Shown here piece after piece: positions 55,459 through 64,000 of a stretch of 64,000 bases of DNA (its first letter is position 1; every line of letters starts with the position of its first letter). The notes under the pieces were generated by a model. That model was not told the DNA's origin. It was given only the letters and a program-made list of their open reading frames with translations, and searched no databases. The stretch comes from Branchipolynoe longqiensis (lineage: Eukaryota > Annelida > Polychaeta > Phyllodocida > Polynoidae): positions 35,333,484-35,397,483 of the forward strand of contig CM059197.1 of NCBI GenBank assembly GCA_030323885.1, read 5' to 3'. The position numbers and the translations under genes were made by a program.

Positions 55459-55691
55459 AAAAAAAACCACACACGCACAACAAAACTCTCTTTCAGTTTT
55501 CCCAAAAGCCACTGCGAGCCTCACTTTACCCGCCAGGTGTTCATGATGCGGTCACGCCGCCGTTGTAGTTATCTATGTCCCCGATTATCGCCCACCGAGC
55601 CGACTGGAGGTGTTTCTAATTGACTACGTCACCGCGTTCTGTGATCTATGCCCCAGGGGCTCCATTTGGTGTCTTGTGATGCGATTGGTTA

Positions 55692-55790
55692 AAGGTACAT
55701 AATCAGATGGAAGTTTTTCGAAACCAAAAACACTTACCTACATTTAATCCTGCATAAACAACGTAGATACTGGTGCTTTCATTAAATATG
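55692..55790. mobile_element. M3 MITE fragment
   Basis: TAAAGGTACATAATCAGATG and GTAGATACTGGTGCTTTCAT correspond to the left part of M3. Confidence 0.45.
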
Positions 55791-55797
55791 TCTTCTG

Positions 55798-55970
55798 GGT
55801 TCGAATTCCGGCCGAGTCAAACCAATGACTCAAAAATTGATACTTATCACTATATAGCCTGGTGTTCGTCATTCCTCGGATAGGGAAAGGAGCAGTGGAA
55901 TGTGGCAGTCCAATCGTCTGCAATTAAAATTTCCTCTGCTGAATCAACCAAAGAAAGAGCTTTATTATAA
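55798..55970 (+). repeat. SINE-A' copy, partial head
   Basis: It begins at the B-box (TGGGTTCGAATTCCGG) and ends with the alternative tail GGAGCAGTGGAATGTGGCAG...AAATTTCCTCTGCT. Confidence 0.7.
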
Positions 55971-55985
55971 TATTAGTAAACAAGG

Positions 55986-56565
55986 TGTAAAATATTCCGA
56001 TAAAACGCATTGGTGGGGAATGTGAAATGGTCTATAAAGGAGTACAAATGGTCTATGAAGGTAAATGATGTATAGGGCCAGGTGCATGAATGTATTTATG
56101 TAGTTGCTGGTGACTCTTTACTTGTAGTCAATAGTCATTGTGTATTAGTTAGATGGTGTGAAAGGGGCACTAGTGTTAGTGTGTAAGGAGCCCAAGAGCT
56201 CTACTCACTACCCCCTCTTCCCCCCCCCCCCCCACTGTTAGTCACGGATCACCACACACACACACAGCATGCAGGGGCAGGCCAAGCAGCCACACCGCAT
56301 GGTGGTGGTGGGTAGATCACAGTAGCCATGGTGACACAAGAATGCTTACTGTTCATTGGTGGAACTAGAAATGCTTGTTGGTGATTGGAGATAATGGTCA
56401 GGTGGTATGCCATATCAGATCCATGTACCACTATATAATAATAAACCTGAGGGTGCTAGCTCTCACTCTACTTTCACTCTTTATACGCTTCCTTTCTCTC
56501 CTTGCCTGTACTGATTTCATATAGCCTGCCTACACAAACCACAGATGCCAGCCGTCGACTTTACA
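55986..56565 (+). mobile_element. LTR-like element (family L1), solo
   Basis: It starts TGTAAAATATTCCGATAAAA and ends GTCGACTTTACA. The flanks AAGG and AAGT are a nearly exact 4-bp duplication. AATAAA at 56440-56445 would be the polyadenylation signal. A C run (about 56220-56233) and CA repeat lie inside. Confidence 0.7.
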
Positions 56566-56665
56566 AAGTGTTACAGAAGCATAAGCGCCATTGCAATATT
56601 TAACACTAGGGGTAGTGGATCAACCTTCTTTATCAGAGTTTTTTCATTGTTGCCCCAATGTATTT

Positions 56666-56966
56666 TAATGTTGCATCTTCCGATGGTTTTAAATTTCTGC
56701 GGCTTTTTGGGATAAATATATTACATTGGTTTGTTTAATCAACATCGATATAGTTTGGAGTAACTTTAATTATAAACGGTCAACTTTGGAAGTATTTGAA
56801 GTGGAAACACGCTAAATTAAATTTGGCATGCACATCAAAACTTTGAAAGCATAGTCTTCAGCAGTTACAGGTTCTATTAAATTTGACTTAGTATTGCATT
56901 CTAAGCAACAACAAATGGTTAATAAGTGCACCAGTATCTAAGGTATAAAGTAGGATCAAATCTATG
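56666..56966. mobile_element. AT-rich MITE (family M3), right-truncated
   Basis: GTTGCATCTTCCGATGGTTT at the left; interior AAACGGTCAACTTTGGAAGT and GGTTAATAAGTGCACCAGTA. The right end is missing. Confidence 0.6.
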
Positions 56967-56991
56967 TCTGGAATATTGGACATCGCAAGAC

Positions 56992-57312
56992 TAAAGCTAG
57001 GATTCCTTAGACGCGGTATACGGTATGCGAATGCGAATGCGGCAAAAAATCGAAAAGCATCTAAGTCAACGGGGGTGATTCCTTACACGCGGTATGCGGT
57101 ATGTGGCATGCGGCATGCAAATACTGAATCGGTCCATGTAGCGATCGGTGCGGCATGCGAATGCGAATGCTGCTGCGTTTGCCATAGAGAACAGTGGTGA
57201 GGAAACCTGACACTGTGTGTGGGTGTGTGTGTGTGTGTGGGTGAAAGGACCCATCCCGTAATCATGCCGCACGCCGCATGCCGCATACCGTGTGTAAGGA
57301 ATCCTAGCTTTA
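56992..57312. mobile_element. TIR element H10 with GCATGCGAATGCG words
   Basis: TAAAGCTAGGATTCCTTA at the left is perfectly inverted at the right (TAAGGAATCCTAGCTTTA). GAC flanks both ends (56989-56991, 57313-57315), or alternatively TAA/TTA. The interior consists of GCGGTATGCGGCATGCG-type words in both orientations plus a GT run. Confidence 0.7.
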
Positions 57313-57577
57313 GACTAGCTGCTGATGGCTACTGGAAATGTATTCTTTGTGGAAGTATCTGGACCAGACAGACAGCAGAGGTCAGGCCTGGAATTAGTCA
57401 ACTAGGGGCGGTTATAAGCAGCGGTGTGCAATTATAACCTGGCGTGAATGGCCAGGAACAGCTCAGACATATTGTCACATAACTGGGGAGCAGCTCGGAG
57501 CAGCTCCGGGTGGGTGAGGCGCGGCCAAATGTCAACCTGCTAAATGTATCCAGTAGCGCTAATCACATGGCGACGAC

Positions 57578-58455
57578 CAGCACTGCACCACCACTACCAG
57601 CATCACACCACCACAGTGCCATCACAGTGCAATCACTACCACCACCACAGTGCCATCACTACCAGCATCACACCACCACCAGCATCACTACCAGCATCAC
57701 ACCACCACCAGCACCACTACCAGCATCACACCACCAGCACTACACCACCACAGCGCAATCACTACCAGCATCACATCACCACCACCATCACTACCAGCAT
57801 CACACCACCACCAGCATCACTACCACCAGCACTACACCACCACAGTGCCATCACTACCAGCATCACACCACCACCAGCATCACTACCACTAGTACCAGCA
57901 TCACACCACCACCAGCATCACTACCAGCATCACACCACCATCACTACCAGCATCACACCAGCAGCAGCATCACTACCAGCATCACACCACCACCAGCATC
58001 ACTAACAGCATCACACCGCCACCAGCATCACACCACCAGCAGCATCACTACCAGCATCACACCACTAGTATTTCACCACCACAGTGCCATCACTACCAGC
58101 ATCACACCACCACCACCAGCTACTAGCATCACTGCCAGCAGCATCACTACTAGCATCATACCACCAGCACTACACCACCACAGTGCCATCACTACCAGAA
58201 TCACACCACCACCAGCATCACTAACAGCATCACTACCAGCATCGCACTCCCATCACCACACCACCACAGTGCCGTCACTACCAGCATCACACCACCACCA
58301 GCATCACTACCAGCATCAGACCACCACCAGCATCACTACCAGCACCACCCCACCAGCACTACACCACCACAGTGCCATCACTACCAGCATCACACCACCA
58401 CCCACATCACTACCAGCATCACTACCAGCATCACACCACCACCAGCATCACTACA
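57578..58455. repeat. Trinucleotide-based minisatellite (ACCACCAGCATCACTACCAGC)
   Basis: Variants of CACCACCACCAGCATCACTA and CCAGCATCACAC, with occasional CACAGTGCCATCACTACC inserts. Unit lengths are multiples of three, so all three + frames stay open, the longest being 57510-58484 (324 codons). Confidence 0.95.
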
Positions 58456-58540
58456 CACACGCACACACAGACGCGCGCGCCTAGGCCCCCACCACCCTTC
58501 GTGCAGACAGTGTACCAACATCTGGTGGTGGTATGATGTA

Positions 58541-58695
58541 TAGGGGAGAGCGGACCTACACGGCAGTGTGCAGTGTATAGGGGAGAGCGGACCTACTCGG
58601 CAGTGTAAGGGGAGAGCGGACCTACTCGGCAGTGTAAGGGGAGAGCGGACCTACTCGGCAGTGTAAAGGGAGAGCGGACCTACTCGGCAGTGCGG
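58541..58695. repeat. 29-bp minisatellite
   Basis: Five copies of GGGGAGAGCGGACCTACTCG plus GCAGTGTAA. Confidence 0.95.
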
Positions 58696-58809
58696 CGGTC
58701 ACAGTAAATCGCTGAGTGCCAGTATCTTGCTCCTCACATCGCCCTCCCGTGTGGCCGAGTCGCTACGCACCCTGCACAAAGAACGCACGCTGGGCTGATT
58801 TGACGTGCG

Positions 58810-59195
58810 CACGGCGCGGTGGTGGGCGGCTTGGCGGGGCGGGGCGGGGCCGGACAGGACTAGGACGGACGGGATGGGGCTGGTAGGGGCGGGGGCGGGT
58901 GATGGACAAGGCCGGGTAGGGTAGTGTAGGGCCGGGCCGAGCCGTGCTGGGCGGAGCCGAGCCGGGCCGAGTAGGGCAGGGACGACCGAGGCCAGGCTGG
59001 ACGGGGCAGGGCAAGGCAGGGCAGGGCAGGGCAGGGCAGGGCAGGGCAGGGCAGGGCAGGGCGGGCGGGGCGGGGGCGGGGCAGGGCAGGGCAGGGCAGG
59101 GCAGGGCAGGGCGGGGCGGGGCGGGGCGGCTGGGACGGGTGCGGGTGCGGGGCGGGGCGGGGACGGGGGCGGGGCGGTGCAGGGAAGGGGGGGGG
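58810..59195. repeat. G-rich tract with GGGCA pentanucleotide array
   Basis: Over 20 GGGCA units between about 59000 and 59115, flanked by GGGGC-rich sequence with clear G-quadruplex potential. Open frames are compositional. Confidence 0.95.
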
Positions 59196-59640
59196 GGGAG
59201 CAACCGCACCTAGTGAAGTGATGACGGAGGGGAGCCGTGGAGGGACTACTTAACTCCCTGACGAATTGCCAACCGGAGGAAATTGAAATTCCTACCGGTG
59301 GTACTTTATAACCATTTGTTGTTTTTTTAATATATATTTTTTAACAAACCAATTTCGGATTGGCTAGTGGGACGTGCAATGGACGGTTTCCACCACCAGT
59401 GGGAGGAACTGATGTTGCGAGTAGCAAGCACCATGTGCAGCGTGCTCTGTGGAAAAGGTCTTATATAGGATTTCAAAACCCTGTTCTCTCTGACAGTAGT
59501 AGTACCAGTTCGCTTAAAGTGGGAAGAAGTAGTGTATTGGATAACAGCTCACTAGCTCATGCTTCGCGGAAAAGGTCTATTAGATTCTTGTGGCAGTATA
59601 AACCCGTTAATAGTGCTGCCAAACTGGAATACCATAGAGC
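59196..59640. other. Single-copy stretch
   Basis: A frame at 59360-59722 contains a loose internal duplication (RALWKRSYIGF and HASRKRSIRFL) and runs into a SINE-A remnant. Its authenticity is doubtful. Confidence 0.3.
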
Positions 59641-60010
59641 TAACATCTATGTCCGACATCCATCCCACTCAGTCAGTTATTTTTTTATTGAAACTGAACT
59701 GACCAGATTTTGCCCTACATAACCTGGTAATGTCAATCGTCGGATAAAGTTAACAACAAATATAAGGAAACTACCCAAATATGCTATAGGATATTGATGG
59801 TTGGTTGATTGTTGGAGGTTTACATCGTGGCAACATCTAAGGTCACATCAGGACGGGGTAGGATATTGAAGTAACACTATAGTGATCTGAGTAGGGTCCC
59901 GGGCCATATAATAGTGCTGGTGGCACCCACAAACCCATGGGTTCGGATCCCCTGATCTGCCAAAACAGGAGATGGACGGTCAACTCATTCGGCCATCCCA
60001 TCTGATCCCG
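59641..60010 (-). repeat. Decayed SINE-A copies
   Basis: On -, 59805-60010 runs from a head (CCGAATGAGTTGACCGTCCA; B-box GGATCCGAACCCATGG) to GATGTTGCCACGATGTAAAC. 59650-59740 holds a second, more degraded piece (CCCACTCAGTCAG on +). Confidence 0.55.
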
Positions 60011-60164
60011 AAGCATCTTCGGAAGAGTACTAATCTAAGCATCTTCTTGGAAACCCTAAAGAAATTAAGGCGATAGCCTCAATATTCAAAATGTTATTGA
60101 AGCTTTGGAGGGTGGCATTCTTGCGGTGGGGCGGGGTGGGGGGTGGGGGGGGAGGTCACCCTAT

Positions 60165-61075
60165 ATATTCTCCCGCCCTTCCCTCCACGTCCCTCCATGT
60201 CTCTCCTCTCCACGTCCCGTTCCTTTTTCTTCTCCCCTCCCATCCTCCCATTCTTCCCTTCCCCTTTCACCCCTTCTTCTCCCATGATCCGCCCCCCTCC
60301 CTCTCCCTGCGCTGCCCTGCGTTTCCTTGCCTCTTCTATCCCTTCATTACCATTCTCCTTCCCTCCATTCTACTCTCCTCTCAGCTACTCCAACCCCGTC
60401 CTCACCCTTTACGTCCCCCTCCCGTCCCCTCTCCATCTCCCTATATTCCCCTCCCCTCCCTCGCCTCGCCTTCTCTCCCCTCCCCTCCCTTCCCCTCCCC
60501 TGCCCTCCCCCTGCCCGTCCTCACCCCCTCCCCATTCCCCCTCCCCTTCCTCCCCTCCCCCCGCTACTACCCGCTCCTCCGTCCCCTCCTTTCCCCTTCC
60601 CTTCCCTTCCCCTGCCACCCGTTCCCCTGCCATCCGTTCCCCTCCCACCCGTTCCCCTCCCACCCGTTCCCCTCCCACCCCTTCCCCTCCCATCCCTCCT
60701 CTCCCATCCCCTTCCCCTCCCCCTCCACCTCCTCTCCCCCCCGTTCCCCCTCCTCTCCCTGCCCTCCCCTGCTCCCCACTCCTCCGTCCCCTCAGTCCCC
60801 TCCTTCGCCTTCCCTTACCTTCCCTTCCCATCCCTTCCCACCCCTTCCCATCCCATCGCTCCCCTCCCTTTCCCTTACCGCCTCCCCTCCCCCTCCTCTC
60901 CCCTTCCTCTCCCATCCCCCGTTCCCCCTCCTCTCCCTGCCCTCCCCCTGCTCCCCACTCCTCCATCCCCTCCTCTCCCCTTCCCTGTCCCTCCCTTCCC
61001 TTGCCCTGCCTTGTCCAGCCCTCCCTTGCCCTCCCCTGCCCTCCCCCTTCTCCCTCCCCCTCCACCCCCTCCCCC
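60165..61075. repeat. CT-rich low-complexity tract
   Basis: CCCCTCCCATCC-type sequence over 900 bases. Several short local duplications occur (GTTCCCCTCCCACCC near 60640-60680; a roughly 170-bp segment near 60725 recurs near 60900). Long frames on both strands are compositional. Confidence 0.95.
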
Positions 61076-61336
61076 GGGTACCGGCGTGTAGACGCGCCGT
61101 GTTGATTTCCGATCTACTATCCGCTGGTGCCGGCTCGACCCTCGGCCCTTCAACATCACACACTGATGGGACCGGATCGCCCAGTTGCATGACCCAGTAC
61201 CAAGGCGTGCCGAGACGGAGCGGCCCCTTAGGGGGGTGGGGGTGGGGGGTAGCCGGCCATTCACCCCAAGGGGCCCGTCTCACTAACACACACACCAACA
61301 TTTCCCACCGCCCGAACCTTAGAGCTGATACAAATA
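61076..61336. other. GC-rich single-copy stretch
   Basis: No exon or repeat could be supported. A GGGGGTGGGGGTGGGG run lies at about 61234-61248. Confidence 0.3.
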
Positions 61337-61531
61337 CAGTAAAACCTCTCTAACCGACCACCTCCACAGATCGACCACTCCCCTATATCGATCGCTTTAT
61401 TTGGGTCCCAAACGATCGCCCATACTTATACCATTGTAATTATTTTAAAAAACCTCCCCAAACCGACTACCTCCCTAAATGGACTATTTAAAGTGGGTCC
61501 CATGGTCGGTCGATTTAGAGAGGGTTTACTG
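61337..61531. mobile_element. TA-duplicating MITE (family P1), well preserved
   Basis: CAGTAAAACCTCTCTAACCG and CGATTTAGAGAGGGTTTACTG-type ends, with TA on both sides and a complete interior. Confidence 0.85.
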
Positions 61532-61596
61532 TAGACCTTTCCCACACAGCATGTGGAGCAGTGAACTGCCACCCACGTAGGGGACTATCAGTATCA

Positions 61597-61684
61597 GTAT
61601 CTAAGTTAGATATGTAGAATTAAATCTAGATCGTTGTTTTGGTTTTGAAAATTTGATGCTTCATTGGATTATGCAGCTTTATAA
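61597..61684. mobile_element. M3 MITE end fragment
   Basis: ATGTAGAATTAAATCTAGAT and TTGGATTATGCAGCTTTATA mark a right-end fragment. Confidence 0.5.
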
Positions 61685-61792
61685 AAAAACTAACCTATAT
61701 TGTATTTTTCTTCTGAGTTTCAGCGCCGCTAGTGACATATATCGGCAGCATATGGAACCACTCTAGTCGGGTAGTTTCCAGCATAAAGCTGC

Positions 61793-62137
61793 ATAGACCA
61801 ATGAAATATCAAATTTTCAAAACCAAACCAATTATCTAGATTTCATTGTACATAGCTAACTTAGATACTGATGCACTTATTAAGCATCTGTTTCTGCATA
61901 GAAGACAATACTGAGTCAATTTAACAGAACCTGTTACTGCAGAAGTCTATGGTGTCAGAGTTTTGGCAAGCTTGCCAAAACTAATTTTCCATGTTTGCAC
62001 TCAAAATATCTCAAAAGTCTACCATTTATAATAAAAGTAACTTTGAACTAATATAAAGTAGATACTGGTGATCGATCTAATATATTTATCTCAGAAAAAA
62101 TACAGAAATTCAAAACCATCGGACTATGCAACTTTAA
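61793..62137. mobile_element. AT-rich MITE (family M3), full copy
   Basis: ATAAAGCTGCATAGACCAAT and ATCGGACTATGCAACTTTAA ends. The copy is highly similar to 125-464, including TTTTGGCAAGCTTGCCAAAA. Confidence 0.75.
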
Positions 62138-62289
62138 CTGGCGGGGTGTCTATTGGTTACATTGAATCCCGTTCTTATATAATAGCTTGATACCAAAATA
62201 CGGAATTTGGTAGGTTGATTGCCTATTCTTTTTCCGGTTCTGACCTTAGATGTTACTAGAACATAACGCCCAAAGAAGAAAGAGTTAAG

Positions 62290-63090
62290 TTTGGGCGATG
62301 AAATAGTCATAACAAGGATAGTTAAAACCTGACTTTCAGCATTTTCCGCGATTCGCTGACAGTGCTAATCCTATGGGTGGGGGGGGGGGGGAATCCGTGT
62401 TTTCGCGGAAATTCGCCGTCGGTGTAATAACCACGTGTAAAGTCGTCGTCTGGCAGCTGTAGTTGTGTAGGCAGGCTAATAGTAATAGGAAATCAATACA
62501 GGCAAGGATAAGAAAGGCAGAGTATAGAGTGAAAGTAAAGTAAGTGAGAGCTTGCACCCTCAGGTTTATTATTATATAGTGGTTTCTGGACTTGATATGG
62601 CACATCACCTGACCATGCTCTCCAATCAACATCAAGCATCTCTAGGTCCACCAATCAACAGTAAGCATTCCAGTATCACCATGACAACTGTGATCTACCC
62701 ACCACCACCATGCCTTGGCTGCTTTGGCCTCACCTGTACTGTTGTGTCTGTGTGTTTGGTAATCCGTGACTAACAGTTTGGGGGGGGGGGGGAGGGGGTT
62801 GTGAGTAGAGCTCTTGAGCTCCTTCCACACTAACAATAGTGCCCCTCTCACACTATCTATAGAATACACCAGCACCACATAATTATTAATGCCCCTGGCC
62901 CTATACATCATTTACCTTTATAGTCCATTTGTAATCCCTTATAGACCAGTTCACATTCTCCACCGATGTGTTTTATCGGAATATTTTACACACGGGTTGG
63001 TTCTGCTGGAACCCGTTATGTGGCGCCAAAGTCCCGACCCGGTTTCCGTGTTTTTTTGCCGGATACCACCTTTATCCCTGTCATTTGGTC
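62290..63090 (+). repeat. Dispersed repeat R2 split by an LTR-like element
   Basis: R2 sequence at 62290-62435 (GGGCGATGAAATAGTCATAA, TGACAGTGCTAATCCTATGG) continues after the LTR-like insertion at 62995-63090 (TTTCCGTGTTTTTTTGCCGG, ACCACCTTTATCCCTGTC). Confidence 0.5.
62436..62990 (-). mobile_element. LTR-like element (family L1), solo
   Basis: On - it starts TGTAAAATATTCCGATAAAA and ends GACGACTTTACA, flanked by CACG on + at 62432-62435 and 62991-62994, an exact 4-bp duplication. TGTAAA/TTTACA form the short inverted termini expected of an LTR. Confidence 0.75.
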
Positions 63091-63097
63091 TCGTCTA

Positions 63098-63365
63098 ACT
63101 GGACGGGGCCTTGAGTTTGAACCTTGGCTGAGTCAAACCAATGACCATGATTTATGCTTTCTACCCGGCTATCGACATTAATAGGATAGGGTTTTCTCTG
63201 CAGCAGGATACTGTGACTGAGTTGGATATCGGGTCATGGTGCCGACAGCCCAGTATTCCAGTGGGGCACCTCCATAAAGTCATCGGGAGCTCGCACTGTC
63301 CCAAGTCAGTCCCCGTCCTTATAAAATCTTATGGATGTTGCTAGGATGTAAAACCTTAAACAAAG
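63098..63365 (+). repeat. SINE-A, diverged copy
   Basis: B-box region GAGTTTGAACCTTGG, linker GAGTCAAACCAATGACCATG, body and the tail GATGTTGCTAGGATGTAAAA. Confidence 0.7.
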
Positions 63366-63480
63366 GGATGTGTCTAATATTTGATGATGCGGCTCTACAC
63401 CTGGGCGTGGAATCCTGACACCATATGTACAATCTTGGCGGGGTTATTTATGTATACAATACGTACACATTAGCGCCCCA

Positions 63481-64000
63481 CTTGCTATCCGGACCGTACT
63501 TCGTCCACACCTCTCTCTATCTCCTCTCTTCTGGCCATGCTCCTCCTTGATAATGTCTGAAAAGAGTTACAGGAGGGGGAGCCCACCAGCATTTCACTTT
63601 CTACTCTTACTCTGTCTGTGTCTTTGGCTCACCAGCTGGTCACCATAGAGCAAATAGACACAGTCCTTTGACTCAACTCGCCTCATTTCTCTTTCCTATA
63701 CTCTACCTTTTTTTTTTCTCCCGGGCTTACTTCTCCCCCTGATCAAGGGAGTTGTTTGCTTGGGTGGGGCCCTGTACCTTATCGTTTCTCTCGCTTTGTT
63801 CTTGTTACTGGAACCTGCTGGACCCACCTTTACCCATCCCTTCCTCCTGAACCCTTGCTGCTGTTACTGGATATGAGTGCTCCGCTACCGCCGGACCGGA
63901 GTGATTTGGGGCCGCCCCAACGATTCATGGCTATGAACATTGTAAAGACATCTCCAGGTTCTACAACCATCCCACCTGAAGATTAATCTTCAACCAAAGA
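63481..64000 (+). repeat. Dispersed repeat R1, copy 2, cut by the window end
   Basis: Homologous and inverted relative to 48061-48585, with the same order of landmarks from CTTGCTATCCGGACC to CTTCAACCAAAGA at the window edge. Confidence 0.65.

Noticed and set aside
58763..59209. 148-codon proline-rich frame
   Set aside because: Read-through of the GGGCA array and G-rich flanks.
60091..61353. 420-codon open frame and several overlapping long frames
   Set aside because: They lie in a CT-rich tract and read as proline/serine/leucine or glycine/arginine on both strands, with no domain and no splice context.

Overview
The window is metazoan, intron-scale genomic DNA that is almost entirely interspersed and tandem repeats. 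I lean towards a mollusc. The main reason is that four SINE copies (31156-31478, 39035-39150, 45528-45716, 52170-52378) carry a body and tail that I remember from molluscan V-SINE (RUDI-type) elements; this is recall, not a search. Spliceosomal introns, SINEs, LTR-like elements and many TIR elements with TA or 3-bp target duplications exclude a prokaryote.

Coding content is small. The best genes belong to a transposon. A PIF/Harbinger element occupies 5408-12841, with 14-bp terminal inverted repeats and a CTG target duplication. It carries an apparently intact three-exon HARBI1-type nuclease on the + strand (357 aa; D148, D225, E261) and a two-exon Myb/SANT-like DNA-binding partner on the - strand (303 aa). 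The two are convergent.

A host gene probably runs left to right through the window, but only pieces are visible: a TATA-less promoter with NRF1 and ETS motifs near 2912-2942, a non-coding first exon ending in GTGAGT at 3055, an ATG-bearing exon at 16073-16228 and a 39-nt exon at 23732-23770. I do not recognise its product. If these belong together, the Harbinger element sits in intron 1. Two weaker gene hints are a signal-peptide-like reading frame at 44446-44688 (-) and a CpG-rich single-copy stretch at 35640-36770.

Region by region. 1-2560: AT-rich TIR elements, a large fold-back element and a GTAT array. 2870-5400: promoter and two Harbinger-like MITEs. 5408-12841: autonomous Harbinger. 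13100-19480: a satellite-unit element, two Harbinger-like MITEs, the ATG exon, a second satellite-unit element. 19490-24730: SINEs, a CA-rich array, the small exon, an LTR-like element. 25400-30990: CT-rich tract, TA-duplicating MITEs, a 2-kb inverted repeat, and a three-deep nest (SINE, LTR-like element, Harbinger-like MITE). 31150-41600: SINEs, a third satellite-unit element with perfect 41-bp TIRs, a MITE splitting an ACTC array, and two minisatellites with 38-bp units. 41850-53640: MITEs and SINEs. 53980-55010: a 51-52 bp minisatellite. 55300-64000: LTR-like elements, trinucleotide-based and GC-rich arrays, a CT-rich tract, MITEs, and one half of an inverted dispersed repeat pair.

The most unusual feature is a roughly 204-bp tandem unit found inside three elements (13431-14406, 17641-18264, 32245-32748) whose terminal inverted repeats look unrelated to one another.
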